Under the pieces are notes generated by a model, which had not been told where the DNA came from, made no database searches, and worked only from the letters and a program-made list of their open reading frames with translations. Source: Azospirillum ramasamyi (GTDB taxonomy: Bacteria; Pseudomonadota; Alphaproteobacteria; Azospirillales; Azospirillaceae). Taken from it: a stretch of 64,000 nt of DNA. The stretch lies in NCBI RefSeq assembly GCF_003233655.1, contig NZ_CP029834.1:62001-126000 (forward strand). Reading direction: 5' to 3'. Made by a program: the position numbers and the translations under genes. This document shows, piece after piece, positions 24,627-33,919 of this stretch (position 1 is the first letter of the stretch; every line of letters begins with the position of its first letter).

Positions 24627-25466
24627 ATGACCGTCACGCACCCCATCGGGCTGAGCGCCCCGACCCTGGCCGACCCGGTGATCGCCGAGGCCGCCGCCCG
24701 CTTCGTCGCCGCCCGCCGCAGCGCCACCGGGCTCGACGCGTTTCCCGGCCCGCTGCCGGCGGATCTCGCCACCGCCTACGCCATTCAGGCGACGGCGACC
24801 GCGGCCTGGCCCGACGAGGTCGCCGGCTGGAAGGTGGCGCGGGTGCCGCCGGCCCTGGAGGAGGCCTTGGGCGCCATGCGCTACATCGGCCCGATCTTCG
24901 CCGGCACGGTGGAGGCCGCCGATGGCGGGGCGCTGAGCTTTCCGGTGATCGCCGGCGGATTCGGCGCGGTGGAGGCGGAGTTCGCGGTGCGCATCGCCGC
25001 CGACGCCCCCGCCGACAAGCTGGACTACAGCCCGGCGGAGGCCGCTGCCTTCATCGCCGCCGTCCATGCCGCCGTCGAGGTGGCGGGCGGCCCGCTGGCC
25101 CCGGTCAACGAATTGGGGCCGACCGCCTCGACCGCCGTCTTCGGCAACAACAGCGGCCTCATCGTCGGCGAGGAGATCGCCGGCGGCATCGAAGGTGCCG
25201 ATGCCCTGCGGGCCGAGGTGCTGATCGGCGGGCAGAGCGTCGGGGTCGGCAGCGCCGCCAAGCTGCCGGGCGGCATCGCGGCCGCGGTCGCGGTGGCGCT
25301 GAGAATGGCGGTCCGGCTGGGCCGGCCGCTCAAGGCGGGGCAATGGGTGTCCACCGGCGCCCTGACCGGCGTGCATTCCATCGCCATCGGCCAGCAGGCG
25401 CGGATCACCTTCACCGGCCTTGCTCCGATGAGTGGCACTGCCGTCGCGGCGGTTCCCGCCGCCTGA
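24627..25466 (+). CDS. 2-keto-4-pentenoate hydratase-like FAH-family protein
   Basis: A 279-residue protein of the fumarylacetoacetase-like superfamily. The metal-binding acidic residues appear in FGAVEAEFAVRI and the C-terminal PGGIAAAVAVALRM continues into a VSTGALTGVH segment typical of hydratases/decarboxylases. Such enzymes add water to 2-hydroxypentadienoates or cleave acyl-pyruvates in aromatic and meta-cleavage pathways. No aromatic-pathway genes are next to it, so its substrate is unclear. ATG 24627 is used; a weak GAGAG lies upstream. It is divergent from the M20 gene. Confidence 0.8.
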   Translation: MTVTHPIGLSAPTLADPVIAEAAARFVAARRSATGLDAFPGPLPADLATAYAIQATATAAWPDEVAGWKVARVPPALEEALGAMRYIGPIFAGTVEAADGGALSFPVIAGGFGAVEAEFAVRIAADAPADKLDYSPAEAAAFIAAVHAAVEVAGGPLAPVNELGPTASTAVFGNNSGLIVGEEIAGGIEGADALRAEVLIGGQSVGVGSAAKLPGGIAAAVAVALRMAVRLGRPLKAGQWVSTGALTGVHSIAIGQQARITFTGLAPMSGTAVAAVPAA

Positions 25467-25602
25467 CCATCGCGGCGGATCCTGCCGTCTGACGGTTTGG
25501 ACGCTTCGCCATGAGCGTCGCGGGCCGTGCAATCCAGGGTGTGGCGGAGGGCATGGCCGTCCGCCGCCTTGGGGCGAGCCAAACGGGCGCTGGGATGTTT
25601 GA

Positions 25603-26601
25603 ATGGCGTTCCCGCTCCCGTCGCCGGATTCAAACGCCTTGCCCCAGACCAGCGCATCCCAGGCCAGCCTGCCGTCCGACGGCGCCGCCGCGGCCTCCAT
25701 CCTGCCGCCGGTCCAGTTGCTGGCCGGACTCGGGCTTGCCGTGGCGGGGGTTGTCGCCTTTTCCCTGAAGCCGGTCATCATCAAGCTGGCCTACCGCTAC
25801 AATGTCGATCCGGTGACGCTGATCATGCTGCGCATGGTCTTCGCGCTGCCCTTTTTCCTCGCCATGGCCCTGTGGCCGGGCGCGGGGAAGGGGGAGCGGG
25901 CGCCGGTTTCCCCACGCGACCTCGCCCTGACCATCGTACTTGGCGTCACCGGCTATTACGCCGCCAGCGTCTGCGATTTCCTGGGGCTGCGCTATGTGTC
26001 GGCCGGGATGGGGCGGCTGCTGCTGTTCCTCTACCCGACCATCGTCGTCCTGCTGTCCGCCATGTTCCTGGGCAAGCGGATCGGCCTGCGCGAGGTGGTG
26101 GCGCTGGTCGTCTCCTATGCCGGCGTCGCGCTGGTGGTGTGGTCGGAGGTTGGGATCGGCCATCCCAACCTCATGGCCGGGGCCGGGCTGGTCTTCATGG
26201 GTGCCTTCCTTTATTCGGTCTATCTGGTGGGCAGCAGTCGGGTGGTGCAGCGTATGGGAGCCATGCGCTTCACCGCCTATGCGATGACGGCGGCCTGCCT
26301 GTGCTGCATCCTGCAATTCGTCGTGCTGCGGCCCTTGTCGGCGCTGGAACTGCCGTTGCCGGTCTATGGGCTGTCGGCGGTGATGGCGGTGGTCTGTACC
26401 GTGCTGCCGGTGCTGATGACGGCGGAGGCGCTGCGGCGGATCGGCCCCAATCTGGTGGCGCTGAGCGGCGCCCTCGGTCCGGTGGCCGCCGCCGTCTTCG
26501 GTTATCTGATGCTGGCGGAGCCGATGGGCGTGCTGCAACTGGCTGGCGCGACCCTGACGGTGGCCGGCGTCACGATCATCACCTTATGGAAGACAGGCTG
26601 A
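25603..26601 (+). CDS. EamA/DMT-family transporter
   Basis: A 332-residue protein with ten membrane helices in two EamA repeats (about residues 38-165 and 185-325). Internal duplication and the characteristic AKxxIK-like first helix and YAGVALVVWS segment support the drug/metabolite transporter family, which exports amino acids, sugars or other small metabolites. Substrate cannot be assigned. ATG at 25603 has GGGAT upstream. The gene ends in a tandem pair of strong hairpins at 26604-26658. Confidence 0.88.
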   Translation: MAFPLPSPDSNALPQTSASQASLPSDGAAAASILPPVQLLAGLGLAVAGVVAFSLKPVIIKLAYRYNVDPVTLIMLRMVFALPFFLAMALWPGAGKGERAPVSPRDLALTIVLGVTGYYAASVCDFLGLRYVSAGMGRLLLFLYPTIVVLLSAMFLGKRIGLREVVALVVSYAGVALVVWSEVGIGHPNLMAGAGLVFMGAFLYSVYLVGSSRVVQRMGAMRFTAYAMTAACLCCILQFVVLRPLSALELPLPVYGLSAVMAVVCTVLPVLMTAEALRRIGPNLVALSGALGPVAAAVFGYLMLAEPMGVLQLAGATLTVAGVTIITLWKTG

Positions 26602-26603
26602 TA

Positions 26604-26658
26604 CCGGCGAACGCTTGAACCGACCCTTCAAGCGTTCGCCGGCCGCCGCGACGGCGGC
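26604..26658 (+). terminator. 16-bp perfect hairpin with a second hairpin behind it
   Basis: The left arm (26604-26619) pairs without mismatch with the right arm (26627-26642); the 7-base loop is CCGACCC. A second stem, GCCGCCG/CGGCGGC (26642-26648 and 26652-26658), follows. It starts two bases after the EamA stop codon. There is no T run, so it may slow or end transcription, or stabilise the mRNA. Confidence 0.65.
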
Positions 26659-26790
26659 GCGCCCACTGGCGCGGTAAAGCCTGCGTGGCGCTTGAATGCA
26701 ATACGGCAGGTCAATTCATCGGCCTGCCGGTATGAAGCCGTTCTTTCGGGTACTGGCGGAATAACGGGCTTCCCGCCATCGTCTGCCGAT

Positions 26791-26816
26791 CCATGGGATT
26801 GAAGCCCATGGGATTG
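26791..26816 (+). repeat. direct repeat of CCATGGGATTG
   Basis: CCATGGGATTG occurs at 26791-26801 and 26806-26816, just upstream of the DoxX ribosome-binding site. The repeats are 15 bases apart start to start. It could be a protein-binding site or chance. Confidence 0.4.
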
Positions 26817-26834
26817 CAATGAGGAGCCGGTGCG

Positions 26835-27296
26835 ATGACCAACCATGCGACATCGTCGAGCGGGTACGGTGCGGGTGCGGGAGCCGCCACGGCCGGACAG
26901 GATGCGCTGCTTCTAGCGGCCCGCGTCCTGCTCGGCGCGATTTTCGTGCAGAGCGGGTTCGGCAAGCTGATGGCGCTCGGCGGCTTCATCGCCGGGCTGG
27001 AGAGCCAGGGCGTGCCGATGGCGGCGGTGATGGGCACCATCGGCGCGCTGGTCGAGGCGTTCGGCGGGCTGGCGGTGGTGCTGGGCGCCTGGACCCGGCT
27101 GGCGGCGCTGCTGGTCGCGGCCTTCACCGTCGCCGCCACCCTGATCGCCCACCGCTATTGGGACGCCGCGCCGGAGGCCATGAAGATGCAGCAGATCCAG
27201 TTCATGAAGAACGTCGCCATCATCGGCGGCCTCCTGGCGCTGGTGGCGGCGGGCGGCGGGCGCTTCAGCATCGACGGCTGGCGGTCCCGCCGCTGA
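26835..27296 (+). CDS. DoxX-family membrane protein
   Basis: A 153-residue protein with four membrane helices. The RVLLGAIFVQSGFGKLMAL start, GTIGALVEAFGGLAVVLG middle and late FMKNVAIIGG are typical of DoxX-like proteins. Members are often linked to quinone or thiol redox chemistry, for example as thiosulfate-quinone oxidoreductase subunits, but most are of unknown function. GAGGAG lies upstream of ATG 26835. It is convergent with apt. Confidence 0.85.
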   Translation: MTNHATSSSGYGAGAGAATAGQDALLLAARVLLGAIFVQSGFGKLMALGGFIAGLESQGVPMAAVMGTIGALVEAFGGLAVVLGAWTRLAALLVAAFTVAATLIAHRYWDAAPEAMKMQQIQFMKNVAIIGGLLALVAAGGGRFSIDGWRSRR

Positions 27297-27311
27297 CCTG
27301 CGGGGTCGGCC

Positions 27312-27827
27312 TCAGGAATCGTAGGCCATCAGCGAGACGCTGGGCACGTCGATGCGGTCGCGGCCGTTGAGGAAGGTCAGTTCCACCAGGAAGGCGGCGG
27401 CGCGGACGTCGGCGCCGACCTGGCGCAGCAGGTTGATGGCGGCGACCATGGTGCCGCCGGTCGCCAGCAGGTCGTCCAGCACCACCACGCGCTGGCCGGG
27501 CTTCACCGCGTCCGCCTGCACCTCGATGGTGTCGGTGCCGTATTCCAGATTGTAGGAATGGGCGATCTTGTCGCCCGGCAGCTTGCCGTGCTTGCGCACC
27601 ATGATGAACCCGATGCCCAGCGCCAGGGCCAGCGGGGCGGCGACCAGGAAGCCGCGCGACTCGATTCCGACCAGAAGGTCCGGCTTGTGCGGGCGCACGG
27701 CCTCGGCCAGCTCGTCGATGGCGGCCTTCCAGGCGGCGCCGTTCGCCAGCAGCGGCGAGACATCGTAGAACAGGATGCCGGGTTTCGGGAAATCCGGAAT
27801 GCCGCGGATATGGTCTTTCAGGTTCAT
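27312..27827 (-). CDS. apt: adenine phosphoribosyltransferase
   Basis: A 171-residue type I phosphoribosyltransferase. The PRPP-binding loop is VVVLDDLLATGGTM, preceded by GIESRGFLVAAPLALALG and the catalytic flexible loop around RKHGKLPGD. It salvages adenine to AMP with PRPP. Adenine deaminase (36556) is also in the window, so both salvage and breakdown of adenine are coded. The length fits the family. It is divergent from the mlaE2 operon, with 239 bases between them. Confidence 0.95.
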   Translation of the reverse strand: MNLKDHIRGIPDFPKPGILFYDVSPLLANGAAWKAAIDELAEAVRPHKPDLLVGIESRGFLVAAPLALALGIGFIMVRKHGKLPGDKIAHSYNLEYGTDTIEVQADAVKPGQRVVVLDDLLATGGTMVAAINLLRQVGADVRAAAFLVELTFLNGRDRIDVPSVSLMAYDS

Positions 27828-28066
27828 CGGAGATCGTGTCCGTAAAGGGTCTGGTGCCGGCTGACAGGCCGGGGCCGCCGCCCGGCACTTTAGCGGCTGG
27901 CTGACTGCGCGGAAAGACGCGATTGGCCGCGGCTCCCGACGGGGCCGGGGCCAGGGCCGGGCATGGCGGCCGTGTCACGCGGCCATGCCGCATGGGGTTG
28001 ACCATTCCGTGGTGCTCCGCCACGTTCCACAACACCGGTCGGCCTGACGCACCGGGCGGAGTGCGG

Positions 28067-29251
28067 TTGCGTGCGGCGGAGCCTGTGGCTGGAATTTTGG
28101 CGAAGGACGGAGCGGCGGTCGAGACGGCCCGGATCGATGCCGGGCCGGAGAACGGCGGGTGGCGGATCGGCGCCGCCGGGCGCTGGACGCTGCCTGCGGC
28201 CGGGGCCGCGTCTGATGCGCTGGACCAAGCGCCGAAGCCGGAGCGCGGTGCCGGCGTACGGCTCGACCTGTCGCGGGTGGAGGCGCTCGACACCGTCGGC
28301 GCCTATCTGCTGAACCGGCTGGCCGACCGCCTGCAGGCGGAAGGGCATTCGGTTGAGGTGGTCGGGCTGCGGCCGGAGCATGCCGCCCTGTTCGGCGCGG
28401 TGCGCGATGCCGGCAAGGCGCCGCACCATCCGGTCGAGCGCGACCATCACCCCATCCTGGACATGGTCTTCCGCACCGGCCAGACGACGGTGAACGCCGG
28501 CAGGGAACTGCTGAACCTCATCGGCTTTCTCGGCCTCGTCACCGTCACCTTCGCCCGGCTGATCCGGCACCCGTCGCGCCTGCGCCTGACCTCCGTCCTG
28601 TTCCATATCGAGCAGACCGGCCTGAACGCCCTGCCGATCCTGGGGCTGCTGTCCTTCCTGATCGGCGTGGTTCTGGCCTTCCAGGGAGCCGACCAGTTGA
28701 AGCGCTTCGGGGCGGAGCTGTATGTGGTCAACCTGCTGGGCATCTCCGTCCTGCGCGAGATCGGCATCCTGATGACGGCGATCATCGTCGCCGGCCGTTC
28801 CGGCTCCGCCTTCACCGCGCAGATCGGCACCATGAAGGTGAACCAGGAGATCGACGCCATCGGCACCATGGGCCTCGACCCGATCGAACTGCTGGTGGTG
28901 CCGCGGGCGCTGGCCCTGATGATCTCGCTGCCGCTTCTGGCCTTCTACGCCGACGTGATGGGGCTGTTCGGCGGCGCGGTGATGGCCTATGCCACGCTGG
29001 ACATCACCTTCGGGCAGTTCATCCGCCAGCTTCACAGCGCCGTCGGCATCAACACGGTGATCGCCGGGCTGATCAAGGCGCCGGTCTTCGCCCTGGTGAT
29101 CGCCATGGTCGGCTGCTACGAGGGGTTGAAGGTTTCCGGCAGCGCCGAAAGCGTCGGCATCATGACCACCAAGTCGGTGGTGGAGGGCATCTTCCTGGTG
29201 ATCGTCATCGATGCGGTGTTCTCCGTCGTCTTCTCCATGCTGGGGGTGTGA
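28067..29251 (+). CDS. MlaE-like permease with N-terminal STAS (MlaB-like) domain
   Basis: A 394-residue fusion. Residues 20-110 form a STAS domain (GVRLDLSRVEALDTVGAYLL), equal to the separate MlaB of enteric bacteria. Residues 150-390 are the MlaE permease, with EIGILMTAIIVAGRSGSAF, then QIGTMKVNQEIDAIG and MVGCYEGL. It forms the inner-membrane core of a phospholipid transport system with the ATPase encoded next. I favour the TTG at 28067 (CGGAG upstream); GTG 28061 or ATG 27992 are alternatives, so the start is not certain. Its stop overlaps the ATPase ATG by one base. Confidence 0.88.
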   Translation: MRAAEPVAGILAKDGAAVETARIDAGPENGGWRIGAAGRWTLPAAGAASDALDQAPKPERGAGVRLDLSRVEALDTVGAYLLNRLADRLQAEGHSVEVVGLRPEHAALFGAVRDAGKAPHHPVERDHHPILDMVFRTGQTTVNAGRELLNLIGFLGLVTVTFARLIRHPSRLRLTSVLFHIEQTGLNALPILGLLSFLIGVVLAFQGADQLKRFGAELYVVNLLGISVLREIGILMTAIIVAGRSGSAFTAQIGTMKVNQEIDAIGTMGLDPIELLVVPRALALMISLPLLAFYADVMGLFGGAVMAYATLDITFGQFIRQLHSAVGINTVIAGLIKAPVFALVIAMVGCYEGLKVSGSAESVGIMTTKSVVEGIFLVIVIDAVFSVVFSMLGV

Positions 29252-30048
29252 TGGATGCCTCTCCCGTCATCCGGGTGCGGGGGCTTGTCACCCGCTTCGG
29301 TCCGCAGACCGTCCATGACGGGCTCGACCTCGACGTGGAGCGCGGGGAGGTGCTGGGCGTCGTCGGCGGCTCCGGCACCGGCAAGTCGGTGCTGCTGAAG
29401 GAGATTTTGGGCCTGATCGCGCCGTCGGACGGCCGGATCGAGCTGCTGGGCCACGACACCGCCGAACTCGACCGGGCGGAGCGCACGGCGCTGCAGGCCC
29501 GCACCGGCGTGCTGTTCCAGAACGGCGCGCTGTTCAGTTCCATGACGGTGGCGGAAAACGTGATGCTGCCGCTGAAGGAGCACACCGATCTGCCGCCGGC
29601 GCTGATCGCGGAGGTGGCGCGGGTCAAGATCGCCATGGCGGGACTGCCGCCCGATGCCGGGACCAAGCATCCGGCGCAGCTGTCCGGCGGCATGATCAAG
29701 CGCGCCGGTCTGGCCCGCGCGCTGGCGCTCGACCCCGACATCCTGTTTCTGGACGAGCCGACCGCCGGGCTCGATCCCATCGGCGCCGCCGCCTTCGACA
29801 CGCTGATCCGGGGGCTGCAGCGCAGCCTGGGGCTGACCGTCTTCATGGTCACCCACGACCTCGACAGCCTGACCTCGATCTGCGACCGCATCGCCGTGCT
29901 GGTCGACAAGAAAATCCGGGTGGGGACATTGGCCCAGCATCTGGCCGATCCGCATCCCTGGATCCGCGAGTATTTCCACGGGCCGCGCGGCCGCGCGGCT
30001 CTCGACGCGAAAGAGCGCAACGCCGCTCTCCGCCACGCGAAAGGGTAG
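29251..30048 (+). CDS. MlaF-like ABC ATPase
   Basis: A 265-residue ABC ATPase. Walker A is GGSGTGKS, signature LSGGM, Walker B ILFLDEP, followed by the H-loop in MVTHDL. The LFQNGALFSSMTVAENVMLP segment is typical of the MlaF group. It powers the adjacent permease. ATG 29251 overlaps the permease stop; a GTG at 29248 in the same frame is less likely. The MCE protein gene follows after 9 bases, so permease, ATPase, MCE and lipoprotein are one operon. Compared with the first copy at 5716 the sequence is clearly distinct. Confidence 0.92.
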   Translation: MDASPVIRVRGLVTRFGPQTVHDGLDLDVERGEVLGVVGGSGTGKSVLLKEILGLIAPSDGRIELLGHDTAELDRAERTALQARTGVLFQNGALFSSMTVAENVMLPLKEHTDLPPALIAEVARVKIAMAGLPPDAGTKHPAQLSGGMIKRAGLARALALDPDILFLDEPTAGLDPIGAAAFDTLIRGLQRSLGLTVFMVTHDLDSLTSICDRIAVLVDKKIRVGTLAQHLADPHPWIREYFHGPRGRAALDAKERNAALRHAKG

Positions 30049-30057
30049 GGCCACGCC

Positions 30058-31017
30058 ATGGAAACCCGCGCCAGCTACATCCTTGTCGGCAGCTTCGTGC
30101 TGGCCCTGGTCGCCGGCCTGCTGGTCTTCACCGCCTGGATCGCCAAGGTCCAGCTGGACGAATCGCGCGAGACCTACCGCATCTACTTCACCGGCTCCGT
30201 CACCGGCCTGCAGCAGGGAAGCCCGGTGCGCTACCGCGGCGTGCCGGTGGGCACGGTGACCGACATCCGGCTCGACCCCGACAACGTGACGCGGGTCCGG
30301 GTGACGATCCAGGTGCAGAAGGGCACGCCGATCATGACCGATTCCATCGCCTCGCTGGAGGTGCAGGGTATCACCGGCGGCGCCTATGTCCAGATCTCCG
30401 GCGGGACGGAGGGGGGAAAGCGGCTGACCGCCACCGACGCCGACGGGGTGCCGACCATCCCGTCGCGCCCCAGTTCGCTGACGGCGGTGGTCGACAGCGC
30501 GCCGCAGCTGGTCAACCGCGCGCTTGAGGTCATCACCAGGTTGGGCGAGCTGCTGAACGGCGAGAACCAGCAGGCCATCGGCGAGATCCTGAACAACGCC
30601 CGCATCCTCAGCGGCGAGCTTGCCCGCGCCGGCTCCGGCCTGGAGGAGACGATGGCCCAGGCCCGGCAGACGCTGAACGGCTTCGAGGCGGTCGGGCCGC
30701 AGTTGGACCGCACTCTGGCCCAGGCGCGGGAAACGCTGGCGACGGTGGACGGCAGCGCCAAGCAGCTGACCGGGGACACGCGCGAGCTGATGCGCTCGCT
30801 GAAGCGCACCTCCGACACTCTGAACGCCCTGATGGCGGAAAATCGCGAGCCGGTGCGCGACTTTACCGCCACCGGACTATATGATTTGACGCTGCTGATC
30901 TCCCAGCTGCGCGACCTGTCCGGCCAGCTGTCGCGGGTGATCACGCGAATCGAGAACGATCCGTCGAACTTCCTGTTCGGTGGGACGCGTCAGGGTGTGG
31001 AGGTGCGTGGGAAATGA
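30058..31017 (+). CDS. MlaD/MCE-family lipid-binding protein
   Basis: A 319-residue protein with one N-terminal membrane helix (about residues 7-29) and a single MCE domain (about 38-115; YFTGSVTGLQQGSPVRYRG and VPVGTVTDIRL). The C-terminal half is helical and probably coiled (LEVITRLGELLNGENQQAIG, then repeats around LDRTLAQARETLATVD). MlaD-type proteins form a hexameric ring in the periplasm that binds lipids and docks on MlaE. Its stop overlaps the lipoprotein gene start by 4 bases (ATGA). Confidence 0.92.
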   Translation: METRASYILVGSFVLALVAGLLVFTAWIAKVQLDESRETYRIYFTGSVTGLQQGSPVRYRGVPVGTVTDIRLDPDNVTRVRVTIQVQKGTPIMTDSIASLEVQGITGGAYVQISGGTEGGKRLTATDADGVPTIPSRPSSLTAVVDSAPQLVNRALEVITRLGELLNGENQQAIGEILNNARILSGELARAGSGLEETMAQARQTLNGFEAVGPQLDRTLAQARETLATVDGSAKQLTGDTRELMRSLKRTSDTLNALMAENREPVRDFTATGLYDLTLLISQLRDLSGQLSRVITRIENDPSNFLFGGTRQGVEVRGK

Positions 31018-31682
31018 CGGTGACGGCGATCTTGCGGAAGGGGACGGGCAAAGGGGCGGTGCGGTCGGCGCTGCGCGCGGTGGCGGGGGCCGTCCTGCTG
31101 CTGGGGCTTGCCGCCTGCGCCACGCTGAACCCGACGGCGCCGCAACTCTACACCCTCACCCCGCGCGCCACCGTCGCTCCCGGTCCCAAGGTCGACTGGC
31201 AGCTGCTGGTCGAAACGCCGTCCGCCGCCGCCGGGATCGACACGCCGCGCATCGCGCTGGCCCGCACGCCGACCTCGCTCGACTATTTCGCCGACGTGTC
31301 CTGGGCCGACCGGGCGCCCAACATGGTGCAGGGGCTGATCGTCCAGACCTTCGAGGACAGCGGACGGATCGTCTCGGTCGGGCGTGACACGGTGGGTCTG
31401 CGCTCCGACTATGTGCTGAAATCGGACCTGCGCGACTTCCAGGCGGAATACGCGACGCCGGGTGCGGCCATGCCGGACCGGGTGCATGTGCGCCTGTCGG
31501 CCAAGCTGGTCGCCATGCCGCGCCGGACCATCGAGGCGAGCGAGACCTTCGAGGCGTCGGTTCCCGTGCGTGGCCGGTCCTTCACCGACATCGTCACCGC
31601 CTTCGACGAGGCGCTGGGCCTCGTCTCCGGCGAACTGGTGAACTGGGCGCTGTCGCAGCGTCTCCCCGCCCCCGGCAGCTGA
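31014..31682 (+). CDS. ABC-type transport auxiliary lipoprotein (PqiC-like)
   Basis: A 222-residue lipoprotein. The signal ends LLLGLAACATL with the lipid cysteine near residue 36. Then LNPTAPQLYTL begins the PqiC/ABC-auxiliary (DUF330) domain. In the Pqi and related MCE systems this lipoprotein sits on the outer membrane and completes the bridge. The gene starts inside the MlaD stop (ATGA), so expression is coupled. The operon therefore codes permease with STAS, ATPase, MCE protein and outer-membrane lipoprotein. Confidence 0.88.
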   Translation: MTVTAILRKGTGKGAVRSALRAVAGAVLLLGLAACATLNPTAPQLYTLTPRATVAPGPKVDWQLLVETPSAAAGIDTPRIALARTPTSLDYFADVSWADRAPNMVQGLIVQTFEDSGRIVSVGRDTVGLRSDYVLKSDLRDFQAEYATPGAAMPDRVHVRLSAKLVAMPRRTIEASETFEASVPVRGRSFTDIVTAFDEALGLVSGELVNWALSQRLPAPGS

Positions 31683-31794
31683 CCGGCGAAGCGCGGGCAC
31701 GTCTGCGTCCGCAGGTGCCGCAGCGGAAAAGCCCTTGCCACCTCCGCATAGCCGCGTACGTAATTGGGTTGTTCGCGCAGCGCAGGATCGGGCG

Positions 31795-32559
31795 ATGACG
31801 GATTTGTCGGACGTGTCCCGGGAAGAGTTGGAGGCGATGGCCGAGGCCGGACGCGAGGTGCGCCTGTGCCAGCGTGTCCTTGCCAAGACCGGCGACACGG
31901 TGGTGGGCGAGCTTCTGCGCGGCCACGGCACGCTGTACGAGTGGAAGCACTATCCGCCGGGCGATGTCTACGACGCTGAATTCCATGCCCAGTACTATTA
32001 CCACTGCCATCCCGAGGGCGAGCGGCCCAACGGGGAGCATGGGCATTTCCACACCTTCCTGCGGCCCCACGGCATGCCGCCCGGCCTGCGGCCGGCGCCG
32101 CTGCCCGATTTCCAGCCGCCGGAGAACGACAACGACGCGCTGTCGCACCTGATCGGCATCGCCATGGACGTCGCCGGCCAGCCGGTGCGTCTGTTCACCA
32201 CCAACCGCTGGGTGACGGGGGAGACCTGGTACGGGGCCGACGACGTGATTGCCATGCTCGACGCCTTCGAGGTCGACCATGCCCGGCCGTCCTGGCCCGC
32301 CAACCGCTGGATCACCGCGATGATGCGGCTGTTCCGCCCGACCATCGTCGGCCTGCTGCACGAGCGCGACGCCGCCATCCGCCGCTGGGCCGACGCCCAC
32401 CCCGACGCCTATGTCTACGAGGACCGCGGGCTGGAGGTGGCCTCCCAGCGCCACATCTCGGTGGAGGAGCAGATCGCCGGGATCGCCATCCACCTGCGCG
32501 GCGCCCGCCGCCGCCGCCCGATCCTGCCGGAACCGCCCAGCTTCGTCGAACAGCCCTGA
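31795..32559 (+). CDS. DUF6969-like protein
   Basis: A 254-residue protein that I place, from memory of the family, in DUF6969; the assignment is tentative. Conserved-looking stretches are HAQYYYHCHPEGERP followed by GHFHTF, then TTNRWVTGETWYGADD and ARPSWPANRWITAMM. Several histidines in the first part (HCH, HGHFH) could bind metal. No membrane helix or signal is seen. AGGA precedes ATG 31795. It stands alone between the MCE operon and the DUF2336 gene. Function is unknown. Confidence 0.8.
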   Translation: MTDLSDVSREELEAMAEAGREVRLCQRVLAKTGDTVVGELLRGHGTLYEWKHYPPGDVYDAEFHAQYYYHCHPEGERPNGEHGHFHTFLRPHGMPPGLRPAPLPDFQPPENDNDALSHLIGIAMDVAGQPVRLFTTNRWVTGETWYGADDVIAMLDAFEVDHARPSWPANRWITAMMRLFRPTIVGLLHERDAAIRRWADAHPDAYVYEDRGLEVASQRHISVEEQIAGIAIHLRGARRRRPILPEPPSFVEQP

Positions 32560-32773
32560 TCCGCGGCCCAGATCCCGCAAGGCCGATCCCGCAAATCCCA
32601 TCCTGCAGGCCCGGCCCCTTCCCGACGATCTATGACCCTCCGGCGTTAATGAAGGTTCAACCGTTTCTGAAGATTCTTGATTGTGTGGACAAGTCTCCGC
32701 CCACATCCGCGCGGGTTATCGCCTCTTCGCGACCAATAAGGAGACGGATCAGGGCAGGAAGGGTCCCGGACCC

Positions 32774-33919
32774 ATGAGTGACGGTATGAAAGCGGGTCAT
32801 CTGACCCAGGAGGACGTGGCGCGGCTGCTGGCCGACCCGTCCCCGAACAGCCGGACCGATCTGGCCGCCAAGCTGGCCCAGCAGTTCGACAGCCCCGGGC
32901 TGTCGCAGGCCGAGCACAAGCTGGCGGAGGACATCATCCGCGTGATGGTCAACGACACGGTCCTGCGTGTCCGCCAGACCCTGGCCGAGAACCTGAAATC
33001 CAGCCCGTCCCTGCCGCGCGACGTGGCGCTGAGCCTCGCCCGCGACGTGGAGGCGGTGGCGATCCCGGTCCTCAGCGTCTCCACCGTGCTGACCCCGGCC
33101 GATCTGGTCGAGATCGTCCGGTCCGGGGGGGCCGGGGCCGAGGCCAAGAGCACCGCCATCGCCCAGCGCCCGACCGTGCCGGCGGTGGTGGCCGACGCGC
33201 TGATCGAAAGCGGGTCCGAACGCGCCGTCGCCGCCCTGGTCGCCAACGAAGGGGCGGAGCTGGGCGAGCGGAGCCTGGGCCGCGTCATCGACTGTTTCGG
33301 CGACAGCGAGGCGGTGCAGGATCCGCTGGTCCACCGCTCCAAGCTGCCGATCACCATCGCCGAACGGCTGGTCGCCGTGGTGTCGGAACGGCTGCGCCAG
33401 CATCTCGTCGCGCACCATGAGCTGCCGGCCAAGGTCGCGTCGGAGCTGATCCTGCAAAGCCGCGAGCGGGCGACCGTGGCCCTGTTCACCGGGGAGAGCG
33501 ACGAAGGCGCCCTGGACCGGCTGGTGGGCCAGCTTGCCCGGACCGGCCGGCTGACGCCCTCGCTGCTGCTGCGCTCGCTGTGTACCGGCGACATCGTCTT
33601 CTTCGAGATGGCCATGTCGCGCATGGCGAATGTGCCGCTGACCAACGCCCGCCTGCTGATCCACGATGCCGGCCGGCTGGGGCTGAAATCGCTCTACGAC
33701 AAGGCGAAGCTGCCGCCGGCCCTGCTTCCGGCCTGCCGCATCGCCATCGACGTGCTTAAGGAGACGCCCTATGACGGCGAACCCGGCGACCGCGAGCGCC
33801 ACCGCCGCCGCGTCATCGAGCGCATCCTGACCCAGTACGAGGATTTGGCGCCCGAGGATCTGGAATTCCTGCTGGCGAAGCTGGGCGACATCATGCAGCC
33901 GGAAAACGCCGCGGCGTGA
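32774..33919 (+). CDS. DUF2336 protein
   Basis: A 381-residue helical protein. The start LTQEDVARLLADPSPNSRTD and the later AEDIIRVMVNDTVLRVRQTL are typical of DUF2336, a repeat-like alpha-helical family common in Rhodospirillales and Rhizobiales. No membrane segment is seen. The gene's last codons overlap the GTG start of the histidine kinase (GTGA), which implies coupled translation and a shared signalling role. It lacks any recognisable catalytic motif. ATG 32774 is used; ATG 32786 is another option. The 214 bases upstream contain no gene. Confidence 0.82.
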   Translation: MSDGMKAGHLTQEDVARLLADPSPNSRTDLAAKLAQQFDSPGLSQAEHKLAEDIIRVMVNDTVLRVRQTLAENLKSSPSLPRDVALSLARDVEAVAIPVLSVSTVLTPADLVEIVRSGGAGAEAKSTAIAQRPTVPAVVADALIESGSERAVAALVANEGAELGERSLGRVIDCFGDSEAVQDPLVHRSKLPITIAERLVAVVSERLRQHLVAHHELPAKVASELILQSRERATVALFTGESDEGALDRLVGQLARTGRLTPSLLLRSLCTGDIVFFEMAMSRMANVPLTNARLLIHDAGRLGLKSLYDKAKLPPALLPACRIAIDVLKETPYDGEPGDRERHRRRVIERILTQYEDLAPEDLEFLLAKLGDIMQPENAAA

